From CBDCGV01 sp965216955 (GTDB lineage Bacteria; Bacteroidota; Bacteroidia; Chitinophagales; JADIYW01), in assembly GCA_965216955.1 (NCBI GenBank), contig CBDCGV010000006.1, positions 62,001 to 126,000 of the forward strand: a DNA stretch of 64,000 nucleotides. The letters run 5' to 3'. The notes under the pieces were generated by a model, which was given only the letters and a program-made list of their open reading frames with translations, was not told the DNA's origin and ran no database searches. This document shows positions 25,135 through 34,991 of the stretch, in pieces; position 1 is the stretch's first letter, and the number at the start of each line of letters is the position of its first letter. A program made the translations under genes and the position numbers.

Positions 25135-27478
25135 TTGAATAAGTACTTTTTACCATTTTTTTTACTAATCTGTCCGCTACTTGTTACTGCGCAAAACTGT
25201 GCAATAACAATTAGCGGACAAGTACTTGATAAGGGTACTAATGCTCCTTTGGAGTATGCAAACATTTATATTGAAGAAAGTGAAACGGGAGATGTATCAG
25301 ATGAAAATGGAAGCTTTGAAATAAAAAAATTGTGTAATGGTAATTACCATTTTCGAATAAGTCATATTGGATGTCACACGGAACATCATTTTATATCCGT
25401 TGAAAAAGATACAACACTTATATTTTATCTAGGTCACCACAGTGAATTACTTAATGAAGTTGAAATTCACGGACATGCCAATGAGAACTCCAATCAAATA
25501 AGCAATTCGATTGATCAAAATGAAATTGCACAACAAAGCAATAAAAATCTATCAGATTTGATAGAAAATATTGCAGGAGTGAGTGTTTTAAAAAGTGGTG
25601 GTGGTATTTCCAAACCAATTATACATGGGTTGTACGGCAACCGCATATCCATTTTAAATAATGAGATTGTTCAGTCGGGACAGCAATGGGGCAATGACCA
25701 TGCTCCTGAAATTGACCCGTTTATAGCCGATCACATTTCAGTAATTAAGGGTGCCGCGGCACTCGAATATTCGGGCAGTTCGCTGGGCAGTATTATTTTG
25801 GTTGAAATGGATAAAATAAAAGAAGACCCCCATCTTCATGGAACGGCCAATTACATTTTTAACAGTAATGGCCTGGGACATACAGCTAATGTTAAGCTAG
25901 AAAAATACAGCAATTGGGCCGCATGGAGAGTAATTGGGACTACTAAGTTTCAGGGTGATTTTAAAGCACCCAATTATTATTTAACCAATACTGGGAAACG
26001 AGAATATAATGTTGCTGCCACCTTGCAAAAAGATTTTTCACCAAGATGGAAAGGCGAGTTCTACTACAGTTTTTTTCACACACTAAATCGGTATTTTAAG
26101 AGGTTCTCATGTTAGTAATATTGATAATCTTAGAAATGCCATTGGGAGAGATATTCCCGATAAGACCAAAGATCACTTTTCTTATCAATTATCGGTAGCC
26201 CCAAGACAAAAAGTCAATCACCACTTACTAAAATTGAAAGCAACTTATTTAATTAATGATAAAAATGCTATAAATTTTAAATACGGTGGTCAATTCAATC
26301 AACGAAAAGAGTTTGATATAAGACGTGCTGGCAGGTCGAGTATACCATCTCTAAGCATCAATAAAAACACACAATATCTAGATGCAACACACAATGCCTC
26401 TTTAAACCAAGATATTCAAATCAAAACAGGATTACAGTATCAGTTTATAGAAAATAATAATGACAATAGTACAACCAATATATCCCCAACCATTCCTGAC
26501 TATATATCCAATAGAACAAGTCTATTCTCCACCTTAAAGGGAAAACATAAAACAGTAACCTACGAACTGGGAGCGCGCTATGACCTGGTATTTTTTAATG
26601 GTACAAATTTGGTAAAAGAAATAGAATTTGTAAACGATACCACTTTTTTTGTTTCTACCAATCTAATTAAATTTGAACATTACTTCCATCCCTTTGCTGT
26701 GTCGGCAAGTTTTGGAATAAAACCATCAAAAAATTATAAAACCACACTTAACTTAGGCTACAACCTTCGAAATCCGGAAATTAATGAATTGTATAGTTCT
26801 GGATTGCATCAAGGAGTTAGTGCTATAGAGGAAGGCAATGCCAATCTCAACAACGAAAAATCCTTTAAAGTTTTGTGGGACAATGAATGGAGGGTCAAAG
26901 ATCAGTTATTTATTCAGGCAACGGGATATTTTCAACACATCCAAAACTACATCTATTTAAACCCCGCATTTGACACTTTGGTTACTATAAGAGGTGCTTT
27001 TTTAAAATTTGATTACGTGCAAGAAGATGCTATAATAGCAGGAACTGATATTTTAATTAAATATGCCCCTAGAGATGATTTAGAAATTGTATCTAAATAT
27101 GCATTGGTAAGAGGAAGAGAGACGGCATCGAATTTGGCATTGATTAATATTCCTTCAGATAATTTATTTGCATCTATTGCTTATACTTTACCTAATACAA
27201 AATCACTCCATGAAAGTTATATCTCCTTCAATGGGAAATATGTCTTCAAACAAAATAAAATAGAAATAGACCAAGATTATTTACCCCCTCCCGATGGTTA
27301 TTTTTTATTGGGCTTTAGTGCCGGCACCAATTTACAATTCAAAGAATCACAACTAAAGTTGAACCTGCGTATTGAAAACATGCTCAATACAACTTATCGA
27401 GATTACTTAAATAGATTGAGATACTTTGCTGATGAGCCGGGAATAAATGTAAGCTTGGGGCTTAATTATACTTTCTAG
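25135..27478 (+). pseudogene. TonB-dependent outer-membrane receptor, interrupted by a frameshift
   Basis: Two adjacent frames make one receptor of about 780 residues. The first part (25135 to about 26082) holds a signal peptide ending LLVTAQ, a CarboxypepD_reg-like domain (GQVLDKGTNAPLEYANIYI), a His-rich segment (LGHHSELLNEVEIHGH) and the plug. The barrel continues in the next frame from about 26087, through IGILRGSHVSN, to a normal terminal strand NVSLGLNYTF. One extra base within 26083-26086 accounts for the break. The start is TTG; no ATG is available. The His-rich part and the operators suggest zinc or a similar metal as cargo. It is either an inactivated gene or carries a sequencing indel. 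Confidence 0.85.
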
Positions 27479-27488
27479 CAACTATTAT

Positions 27489-28244
27489 TTATTCTCCTTT
27501 AAATGTGCTCCAACTAAACCCAAGAGCCACATAATTCATATCGTGATTGAGTCCCGTTCCAAAAGAAAAATCTAACTGTAAATTGGGCTTTAATAGATAA
27601 GTCATGCCGGCATCAAAATTGGCAATATAATTTTCAAAATTTTCCCACTCTCCATATGGCTCTATGTAAATGCCTAATTTATCTGTAACACTATAACCTA
27701 ACGCTAAAGAATTTGTAAAACTGCCCTTATCTCTTCCGAGATAGTCGTAGCCTAAATTATAACCTACGCCAAATTTATTTCCCAATTCATGAGCGATAGA
27801 TAACTTATTAATTACGCCTACTTTTTCATTGGTAAATTCTAATGAACCTGAAGGAATTAAAAGATGTGAAAGAAAAGCCATTTCAAAATTAACTTCCTCT
27901 TTTTGAAAACATTGAACCTTAAAACCCAATTCCAAATCACTAATTCCTAATTTTCTGGAGGTAATATCTAGATTCCTTGTGCTATTAATTTCGAATTGAC
28001 TAACTAATCTTAACTCTAACCAATCTAGCACCCCTAATCTAAAAAGTGTTGAAGGAATGGCTGTATTAATGACTTTATCATCATTTTCATCAATCTCTAC
28101 TGAAACACCACTTTCAATTTGAAAATTATTTTTAGGTACTGTTGAAGACGATTCTGTTTGATCAGGCCTATCGGTGACAATTTCTTGAGAGTAAACAAAA
28201 CCAACAAACAATATTGAAAATAAAAAAGTAGAAAGTGCTCTCAT
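27489..28244 (-). CDS. outer-membrane beta-barrel 'transporter' (phenol-degradation MetA-like family)
   Basis: The 251-residue protein has an N-terminal signal peptide (to about residue 19, FVYSQ). A marker motif, VTDRPDQTESSSTVPKNNFQIE, follows, characteristic of a barrel family annotated as transporters (PF13557-like). The rest alternates in the beta-barrel manner and ends in a strand with an aromatic near the C-terminus (ALGFSWSTFKGE). The cargo is unknown. It converges on the TonB receptor gene, with 10 bases between the ends. Confidence 0.75.
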   Translation of the reverse strand: MRALSTFLFSILFVGFVYSQEIVTDRPDQTESSSTVPKNNFQIESGVSVEIDENDDKVINTAIPSTLFRLGVLDWLELRLVSQFEINSTRNLDITSRKLGISDLELGFKVQCFQKEEVNFEMAFLSHLLIPSGSLEFTNEKVGVINKLSIAHELGNKFGVGYNLGYDYLGRDKGSFTNSLALGYSVTDKLGIYIEPYGEWENFENYIANFDAGMTYLLKPNLQLDFSFGTGLNHDMNYVALGFSWSTFKGE

Positions 28245-28373
28245 TTAATGCATTTTGATGTTTGCAAATAAAAGAAAACTATTTAAGACTTTGTAGGACA
28301 TAAGCTAAAAGCTTTCTCCGAATGGAAAACTGTCCGATTGCTTTCAGCAATGGACACGATTAGTTCACTTTCT

Positions 28374-28462
28374 GTTCATGGCTACCAAAACTAAAATAAA
28401 GCTTACGTTTGTTCATAATTAACCATGCTACATTAGTCAACACGCAAAACTACGAACAGATA
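28374..28462 (+). repeat. imperfect direct repeat, copy A (3' side of LRR lipoprotein gene)
   Basis: The 89-bp element is about 85% identical to copy B at 30701-30783. Shared blocks include CTTACGTTTGTTC, GCTACATTA and TCAACAC. It lies 16 bases past the stop of the minus-strand LRR gene. On the minus strand it reads as a short peptide that includes NVAWL, NKRK and EQK and stops soon after. Confidence 0.75.
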
Positions 28463-28478
28463 GAGCATGTTTTTCAAG

Positions 28479-30614
28479 CTATAGGCCCAAAATAAAAGCA
28501 TTAGGCAGACACATTTTAAGGTTATTTATATCCGTTGAATTAAGATTATTTCCCCTAAGAGAAATATAACCAGCAAAAGAACTGCCTAAGTCACATAATG
28601 GACGTACATCGCTTATTTGATTATCATACAAGAGTAAATCAGTTAGATTGGTTAAACCCGAAAGGCTACTTATATCGCTTATTTGATTGCCAGGCAAGTA
28701 TAAAGTAGTTAGATTGGTTAAACCCGAAAGGCTGCTTATATCGCTTATTTGATTAACAGACAAGTATAATTTAGTTAGATTGGTTAAACCAGAAAGGCTG
28801 CTTATATCGCTTATTTGATTGTCATACAATTCTAAAATATTAAGGTTCTTTAAACCTGAAAGTGCACTTACATCATTGATTTCTGCACCCCATAAGATTA
28901 AACGGGTAAGATTTGCTAAACCAGAAAGTACATCAATATCGTCAATTCCTCCTCTATCACTGAATAAATATAATGTTCTTAAATTACGGAAGTATTGCAA
29001 TCCTTCAAGATCATTTAAAAGATCAAATTTGTTATCAAAGCAAATCTCTGCATTCGCACACAAGCTATCTAAATCCTTTACATCTCCATAAGTAATAGGG
29101 CCACTAGGTTTATTAATGGTAGCTCTTACATAGGCTACCAACGCACTATCATTAAATGGTATCACAAAATCATCGCTTAAAGTATCGCTGTCTACACCAC
29201 AGTAATTGATATCTATGGTTTGGCTGCTACCATTAAAAGTAACTTGCAGTGTATCAACTTTTACCACTCCCGCATCGTTTACCCATACTTTTGTAAATAC
29301 CTCGTACGCAGTATTCTCATCTACGTCACATAAAAGATCCGTCAACGTAAACATCCCAGAAACATCCGTAAGACCAGAGAAGAAAATGTTATCGTTGGTT
29401 GGGCTGTAAACCGTAAAGTAGCGGTTATCATATACTACATTATCGCAATCGGTTAAGGTACCTGTAAGTGTATAATTGCGACTGTTACTTATATCACTGC
29501 TGCTTAAAACCAGTGTAATCTGGCCAACAATGCCTGTCTCCTCTTTTATTATAGTTTCACAAGGTAATACAATGCGAAATTCTAGGTCTTGTGGTGCACT
29601 CAATAGAGTAAACTTTCCATTGCCATCGGTATAAACCCGTGCCAATTTGCTTTTATCTACTGTTGATCCATAAACATCAATGGCCTGATTGGCAATAACA
29701 CCCTCGTTTTCGTCTCGTAGTATAACTTCAATAGGCTCAGCATCAAAATCAAGATCGAGGTTCCAAGAAGAAAAGTGATTGACTTCCGCAATATATTCAC
29801 TGCCCTCTTTAACTGCCTTTCCTGCCTCTACCCAAAGTCCATAGGTTTCATTAAAATGCCAAAGCGGAATCTCCTCCGGATCGTCAACAGCAGCGGGTAA
29901 ACGTACCTCTACCCTGCTATTTTCTGCAATTTCTAATGGGTTTCCTGCTGCATCTGATAACTCCACCGTTACCATACCATATGAGATAAGACCATTGATT
30001 GCTTCCTCATCGGTCAATCCTGCCAATACACCCGGTATTTGCTCCGTAAAACCTGCCGTACTGGGATCAATATAGCGAGCGATCACTTTAACCTCCCCGG
30101 TTACCGCTTCACCTGAACTACTAACAATTGCATCCGCAGGGAAATCCAGCTTCACTTTTCCACCTTCAAACGACAAGTTCCCTCCTGAAGCAGCCGTAAA
30201 ACTTTGTGCATTTCCTTCAGATAATAGCTGTATAGAAACAGTATTTACTTGTCCGGCAGTTGGTGTAAATGTTCTAAAGCCATTTAAATAGCTACTCTTT
30301 TTTGCAGCTACTACGGCAAACGCTTCGTTAAGCATAATTTCACCAAAGGAAAAATACCCTTTTTCATCGGTAGTGGTGGTTTCCCCTCCTGCTTTTACCG
30401 TAACGCCTGCAATTGGAGCGTTGCTCTCATCCTTTATATACCCCTGTAAGAAAGCTGCAACGGTTTGCAAACTAACAACCTCCTTTAAACGTTGGTTTTC
30501 TTTTTGTACAACTTCATTGTTTTCAATATTTGGAGCTACTTCGCCATCACTTTTACAAGCAGTAAAAACTACAAAAAAAGTAAAAACGGTAAAAAGTAAG
30601 TTTTTGTAATGCAT
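28479..30614 (-). CDS. surface lipoprotein with leucine-rich repeats
   Basis: The 711-residue protein has a lipobox FFVVFTAC at Cys20 and a short polar helix. A CarboxypepD_reg-like domain lies around residues 53-125, from AAFLQGYIKDESNAPIAGV. Several beta-sandwich segments of unknown type follow. The C-terminal part from about 555 is an SDS22/internalin-type leucine-rich repeat array of 22-residue units reading L-x-x-L-Y-L-x-x-N-Q-I-S-D-I-S-S-L. Three of these (about 593-667) are nearly identical at the DNA level. LRR lipoproteins of this kind usually face outward and bind other proteins or surfaces. It stands alone, bracketed by a direct repeat. Confidence 0.8.
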   Translation of the reverse strand: MHYKNLLFTVFTFFVVFTACKSDGEVAPNIENNEVVQKENQRLKEVVSLQTVAAFLQGYIKDESNAPIAGVTVKAGGETTTTDEKGYFSFGEIMLNEAFAVVAAKKSSYLNGFRTFTPTAGQVNTVSIQLLSEGNAQSFTAASGGNLSFEGGKVKLDFPADAIVSSSGEAVTGEVKVIARYIDPSTAGFTEQIPGVLAGLTDEEAINGLISYGMVTVELSDAAGNPLEIAENSRVEVRLPAAVDDPEEIPLWHFNETYGLWVEAGKAVKEGSEYIAEVNHFSSWNLDLDFDAEPIEVILRDENEGVIANQAIDVYGSTVDKSKLARVYTDGNGKFTLLSAPQDLEFRIVLPCETIIKEETGIVGQITLVLSSSDISNSRNYTLTGTLTDCDNVVYDNRYFTVYSPTNDNIFFSGLTDVSGMFTLTDLLCDVDENTAYEVFTKVWVNDAGVVKVDTLQVTFNGSSQTIDINYCGVDSDTLSDDFVIPFNDSALVAYVRATINKPSGPITYGDVKDLDSLCANAEICFDNKFDLLNDLEGLQYFRNLRTLYLFSDRGGIDDIDVLSGLANLTRLILWGAEINDVSALSGLKNLNILELYDNQISDISSLSGLTNLTKLYLSVNQISDISSLSGLTNLTTLYLPGNQISDISSLSGLTNLTDLLLYDNQISDVRPLCDLGSSFAGYISLRGNNLNSTDINNLKMCLPNAFILGL
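28612..28835 (-). repeat. 66-bp tandem repeats inside the LRR gene
   Basis: About three and a half units of 66 bp (22 codons) occur in tandem. The block ATCGCTTATTTGATT recurs almost unchanged in each on the plus strand. The near-identity of DNA, not only protein, points to recent duplication or gene conversion, and the unit number may vary between strains. Confidence 0.85.
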
Positions 30615-30700
30615 AATGGGACTAATTTATTCGGAACAAAGATAAGGGTTTATGGAATATGGTTGCTTATCAATTGCTTATAATACCATTTTTCTTTGCT

Positions 30701-30783
30701 GTTCATAGCTACGAAAATAAAACTTACGTTTGTTCGTAGTTAACCACGCTACATTAATCAACACACAAAACAACGAATAGATA
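30701..30783 (+). repeat. imperfect direct repeat, copy B (5' side of LRR lipoprotein gene)
   Basis: This is the 83-bp partner of copy A in the same orientation, 87 bases upstream of the LRR gene start. It is six bases shorter than A, in one multiple-of-three gap. Its minus strand reads as a short open peptide including NVAWL and TTNKRKFYFRSYEQQ, then stops. A 7-bp hairpin (CTTATGC/GCATAAG, 30804-30821) follows. Confidence 0.75.
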
Positions 30784-30860
30784 AGGATTTTCACCCCACA
30801 CCCCTTATGCTGTTGCATAAGCTTTTAGTTTTAACAGTTGAAATTAGTCATTAGCAAGCA

Positions 30861-31754
30861 TCAAAAATACTCTAAGAAGTTAGTATCCTTACCGGCTACA
30901 ATTCTTTTATACCTTGTATAGAGTGCATATCCGATAGTATCCTCCCAGTCGAGTTTCAATTCATGACCATTAATAGATGCAATTCCAGCAATTTCTACTG
31001 CAGTCCCCGCAAAAAAAGCACCATCAACATCAATAACCGCTTCGGGGCCAAATTCTTCTTCAATAACCTCAATACCCATTTGCTTGGCTATTTCAATAAT
31101 CGTTAAGCGTGTAATGCCTGGAAAAATATTATCTAACGTTGGTGTATAAAGTTTGCCATCTTTTTCAAAAAAAACGGAGGCCCCAGGTCCTTGAGCGACA
31201 TACCCATCCACATCTAGCATTAATGCCTCATCATAACCGTTTCGTAAAGCCTCTTTTGTTGCTAAGATAGAATTGACATAATGCCCACAAACTTTAGTAT
31301 CAATATGTACCGATTTAGGATGTGGCCTTCGATAAGAGGATATCATAACCTTTAAATGATTTCCATCAAAATACCTCCCCCACTTCCATGTAACCATCAT
31401 TACATTTACCTCATTATTGGGTCTCAAAGTCATATTCTTATCCATAAAGATGATGGGCCTGATATAAGCCGAGCTCATTCTATTGGCTTCTATCAGTTCA
31501 TAAGCGAAATCAATTAACTCTTTGGATGTATAAGGTACTTCTATCTCCAGCTTTTCAGCTGATTTAAGCAAGCGTTCAAAATGCCGCCTTACCTTAAAAA
31601 TATGAGGTCCTTGTTCTGTTTTATAAGCTCTTATGCCCTCGTAAACACCGTAACCATAATGCAATGTTTGATTAAATGGACTTATCCTAAAATCAGGAAC
31701 ATGCCTAAATTCTCCGTTGAAAAACAAATACGTTTTATCTGTATGGTATAGCAA
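30861..31754 (-). CDS. ilvE: branched-chain amino acid aminotransferase
   Basis: The 297-residue fold-type IV PLP enzyme carries out the last step of Val, Leu and Ile synthesis and the first step of their breakdown. Markers: FNQTLHYGYGVYEGIRAY near 27-44, PLP lysine Lys154 in DTKVCGHYVNSI, the EALMLDVDGYVAQGPGASVFF segment, and PGITRLTIIEIA as phosphate-binding loop. The length is standard. It lies 9 bases after the GH3-family gene on the same strand. Confidence 0.93.
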   Translation of the reverse strand: MLYHTDKTYLFFNGEFRHVPDFRISPFNQTLHYGYGVYEGIRAYKTEQGPHIFKVRRHFERLLKSAEKLEIEVPYTSKELIDFAYELIEANRMSSAYIRPIIFMDKNMTLRPNNEVNVMMVTWKWGRYFDGNHLKVMISSYRRPHPKSVHIDTKVCGHYVNSILATKEALRNGYDEALMLDVDGYVAQGPGASVFFEKDGKLYTPTLDNIFPGITRLTIIEIAKQMGIEVIEEEFGPEAVIDVDGAFFAGTAVEIAGIASINGHELKLDWEDTIGYALYTRYKRIVAGKDTNFLEYF

Positions 31755-31763
31755 AGTAATTTA

Positions 31764-33266
31764 TTATAGTTCTTTATAAATCATTAATTTATCAGCAATA
31801 TTTCTATTATCACTTAAACGTGGTATCTTATTTTGCCCTCCCAATTTCCCAATCGAATCCATATACATTCTAAAGCTATTGGCCTTCAAACGCGTAATCT
31901 TTAACGGCTGCAAAATAGCACCTTCAATTAGATCGTTATAATATATATTTTGACCACACATTAATTGATCTAATAATAGTCTAAAATTATATAAATCTTC
32001 TGGTTCTTTTTCAAATTCTATCAACCATTCATGATACGGCAATTCATCAGTTACTTCTACCTGCGGTGCCACCGTAAATTCTTTAACAATAGCACCTGTT
32101 CTTCTACAAGCTTCTTGCAAGCCGCTCATTACCTCTTCGCCTATCACATGCTCTCCAAATGCGGAGATAAAATGCTTTGTCCTACCGGTTACTTTAATTC
32201 TATAGGGATTTTTAGAGGTGAACTTTACAGTATCGCCAATTAGATAACCCCATAGCCCGGCATTGGTGTTTAATACAATAGCATAGTTTTTATCCAATTC
32301 CACAGATTCAAGTGCAATTCTTTTAGGATGTATATGGTCTAATTCATTGACTGGAATAAACTCATAAAAAATGCCCCCATTCACATTCAACAATAGCCCT
32401 TCTGCATCATTTAGTGTACCCTGAAATGCTATAAATCCTTCGGATGCAGGATAGGTTTCTATCATATCTATTGACTTACCTATAATATCTTGAAACGCTT
32501 TTTTGTAAGGCCTAAAATTAACTCCTCCATGCACATACAAATCTAAATTGGGGAAAACCTCCCCTATAGTTGATTTCCCGGTTCGCTTTAAAACGCTTTC
32601 AAAATACATCATTACCCAAGGTGGGATTCCACTAAAAAGGGTCATATCTTCCTTCAGTGTTTCTGTTACTATAGCTTCTACTTTCTCCTCCCAATCTTCA
32701 ATACAATTTGTTTGATAAGTCGGTAACCTATTTTTAAGTAAATATGCGGGAACATGATGATGAACGATGCCTGAAAGTCTGCCAGTTGGCACTCCTCCAA
32801 CATTATTTAATTCCGGACTTCCCTGAATAAAGATCATCTTCCCATTCACAAAATCCGTTTTACCAGTATTTTTGATGTAATACAATAAAGCGAGTCGTGC
32901 CGCTTTTACCTGTTCATTTATGGAGGCTTTAGTGATGGGAATATATTTTGTTCCTGATGTCGTTCCAGATGTTTTCCCAAAATATGCAGGCATTCCAGGC
33001 CATAAAACATTGCTTTCTCCCTTTTTAATGCGATCTATATAGGGCCTTAAATCTTCATAATCTCCAATTGAAACATTTTGCTTAAAGGCCTCATAAGTAT
33101 TGATCTCTTCAAACTGATGGTCTTTTCCAAAAGCCGTCTTTCTACCTTTTAAGATCAGTTTTTTAAAAATGGAATTTTGAACGGCTATCGGATCTTTAAT
33201 AGCACGCTCATTCTTCTGAACTTCAAAAGCGGCAAATGGCTTAGCCAATAATGATTTTAAGCTCAT
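31764..33266 (-). CDS. GH3-family acyl-adenylating protein
   Basis: The 500-residue protein belongs to the GH3 branch of adenylate-forming enzymes, named for plant auxin-amido synthetases. The ATP phosphate-binding loop reads TSGTTSGTKYIPIT (about 116-129). YVHGGVNFRPY and ETYPASEGFIAFQ match the acceptor and adenylate motifs. Bacterial members join acyl groups to amines or amino acids. The substrate here is unknown. It is cotranscribed with ilvE, which hints at an amino-acid-linked role, but this pairing may be incidental. Confidence 0.88.
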   Translation of the reverse strand: MSLKSLLAKPFAAFEVQKNERAIKDPIAVQNSIFKKLILKGRKTAFGKDHQFEEINTYEAFKQNVSIGDYEDLRPYIDRIKKGESNVLWPGMPAYFGKTSGTTSGTKYIPITKASINEQVKAARLALLYYIKNTGKTDFVNGKMIFIQGSPELNNVGGVPTGRLSGIVHHHVPAYLLKNRLPTYQTNCIEDWEEKVEAIVTETLKEDMTLFSGIPPWVMMYFESVLKRTGKSTIGEVFPNLDLYVHGGVNFRPYKKAFQDIIGKSIDMIETYPASEGFIAFQGTLNDAEGLLLNVNGGIFYEFIPVNELDHIHPKRIALESVELDKNYAIVLNTNAGLWGYLIGDTVKFTSKNPYRIKVTGRTKHFISAFGEHVIGEEVMSGLQEACRRTGAIVKEFTVAPQVEVTDELPYHEWLIEFEKEPEDLYNFRLLLDQLMCGQNIYYNDLIEGAILQPLKITRLKANSFRMYMDSIGKLGGQNKIPRLSDNRNIADKLMIYKEL

Positions 33267-33318
33267 ATTAAGAGAAATAACTTTTAAAAATCATAGCTTC
33301 GCGATAAATATACTTTAT

Positions 33319-34545
33319 ATGAATGTACTATTGGTATTAATTATCCTCTTTATTGTCATCAATTTTATCATTGAGAAGTGCCTAGACTTTCTTAATCTAA
33401 ATCAATGGAAAAAACCATTGCCGGAAGAAATCAAAGATTTGTACAAAGAAGATGAATTTGAGAAAGCGAAAGCCTACAACTATGAAAGAGATAGATTCGG
33501 GAATATTACTGATATTTTCAGTTTTACGATTACATTACTTATGTTAATTTTTGGAGGGTTTGCTATTGTTCATAATTGGTCAATACAAATAACCTCCATT
33601 CCCTTAATGCAAAGCCTGGTATTTTTTGGAATATTATTCATTGCAAGTGATATCATTGGTATCCCTTTTTCATTATATAGCGTTTTCAAAATTGAAGAGC
33701 GATATGGTTTCAATAAAATGACGCCAAAATTGTTCTTTATTGATAAAATCAAGTCTTATGTTTTAACCATACTTGTTGGTGGCAGTATACTATCAGCATT
33801 TATTTGGTTTTATCAAGTAGCAGGCAAACAGTTTTGGATTTATGCATGGATACTTTTTACCGGTTTCACATTGTTTTTTACTGTTTTCTATACCAGTTTA
33901 ATTGTGCCTTTATTTAACAAGCTTAAACCTTTAGAAGAAGGCTCCTTAAGACAGAAAATAGAAGCCTTTGCTCAAAAAGTAAGTTTTCCCTTAACAAATG
34001 TTTTTGTGATTGATGGTTCAAAAAGATCTACCAAAGCCAATGCTTATTTTAGTGGGATCGGCAAAAAGAAGAGCATTGTTTTATATGACACACTCATGAA
34101 AGATCATTCAGAAGAAGAATTAGTTGGCATATTAGCTCATGAAGTGGGGCATTACAAAAAGAACCATATTATACAGGGTTTTTTAATCTCTACCATTCAA
34201 ATGGGCATTATGCTGTTTGTTTTATCTAAGACGATTGATAATCCACTTTTATCGCAAGCATTAGGTGTAGAAAACCCTGCTTTTCACATTGGGTTATTGG
34301 CTTTTTCTCTTTTATATAGTCCAATATCCATGATTTTAGGCACCATCATGAATCTATGGTCGAGGAGTAACGAATATGAAGCAGATAATTACGCTAAAAA
34401 CAACTATGCTGCTGCTCCTCTGATCTCGGCGCTTAAAAAGCTATCTACCAACCATTTAAGCAATCTAAACCCCCATCCAGCCTATGTTTTTATGAACTAC
34501 TCACATCCACCATTATTAGCAAGAATTAAAAATTTACTGAACTAA
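33319..34545 (+). CDS. M48-family membrane metalloprotease (Ste24/CAAX protease type)
   Basis: The 408-residue protein has several transmembrane helices, including an N-terminal anchor. The zinc-binding HEVGH is at residues 274-278 (GILAHEVGHYKKNH), and the downstream glutamate lies in RSNEYEADNYA. The N-terminal domain resembles peptidase_M48_N (ERDRFGNITDIFSF). It probably takes part in membrane protein quality control. The gene is divergent from the GH3 gene with about 50 bases between. Confidence 0.92.
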   Translation: MNVLLVLIILFIVINFIIEKCLDFLNLNQWKKPLPEEIKDLYKEDEFEKAKAYNYERDRFGNITDIFSFTITLLMLIFGGFAIVHNWSIQITSIPLMQSLVFFGILFIASDIIGIPFSLYSVFKIEERYGFNKMTPKLFFIDKIKSYVLTILVGGSILSAFIWFYQVAGKQFWIYAWILFTGFTLFFTVFYTSLIVPLFNKLKPLEEGSLRQKIEAFAQKVSFPLTNVFVIDGSKRSTKANAYFSGIGKKKSIVLYDTLMKDHSEEELVGILAHEVGHYKKNHIIQGFLISTIQMGIMLFVLSKTIDNPLLSQALGVENPAFHIGLLAFSLLYSPISMILGTIMNLWSRSNEYEADNYAKNNYAAAPLISALKKLSTNHLSNLNPHPAYVFMNYSHPPLLARIKNLLN

Positions 34546-34602
34546 ACAAATACTTAACAATTGTTGAAAGTAAGAATGTCCAAAGTATTCAACCAAATTC
34601 GC

Positions 34603-34610
34603 TATCTTTG
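34603..34610 (+). promoter_or_regulatory. -7 promoter element for rplU-rpmA
   Basis: TATCTTTG fits TAnnTTTG and lies 28 bases before the rplU start. It is the same octamer as at rpsU. No clear -33 TTTG at 19 bases. Confidence 0.6.
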
Positions 34611-34637
34611 CACCTCGAAATTAAATAAGACAATATC

Positions 34638-34946
34638 ATGTTTGCAATAGTAGAAATAGGTGGTCAACAATTCAAAGTAGAAAAGGACAATGAAATCTTT
34701 GTAAATAGATTAGATGCTGCAGAAGGAGATTCTGTAGACTTTGATAATGTATTACTAGTAGATAAAGAAGGTGCTGTACAAGTTGGAACTCCTAATGTCT
34801 CTGGAACAATAGTAAAAGCAAAAGTATTAGAGCACCTCAAAGGAGATAAAGTAACAGTATTTAAAAAGAAAAGAAGAAAGGGTTATAAAGTTACCAATGG
34901 TCATAGAGACTATTTAACGAAGATCAAAATCGAAGCAATCGGGTAA
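34638..34946 (+). CDS. rplU: 50S ribosomal protein bL21
   Basis: The 102-residue large-subunit protein has typical motifs MFAIVEIGGQQFKVEKD at the start and KRRKGYKVTNGHRDYLTKIKI at the end. It has no C-terminal extension. It precedes rpmA by 45 bases, the almost universal gene order. Confidence 0.97.
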   Translation: MFAIVEIGGQQFKVEKDNEIFVNRLDAAEGDSVDFDNVLLVDKEGAVQVGTPNVSGTIVKAKVLEHLKGDKVTVFKKKRRKGYKVTNGHRDYLTKIKIEAIG

Positions 34947-34991
34947 AATCAATAAGGATAGCATTTTTATTCTTATAAAAATTTAAAAGAC

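Noticed and set aside
26070..26100. Programmed ribosomal frameshifting in the TonB receptor
   Set aside because: No slippery heptamer with downstream pseudoknot is evident at the junction, and TonB receptors are not known to use it. A mutation or sequence error is simpler.
28612..28835. Regular repeats as a CRISPR array
   Set aside because: The 66-bp units are coding, lack unique spacers, and match a leucine-rich repeat period of 22 residues.
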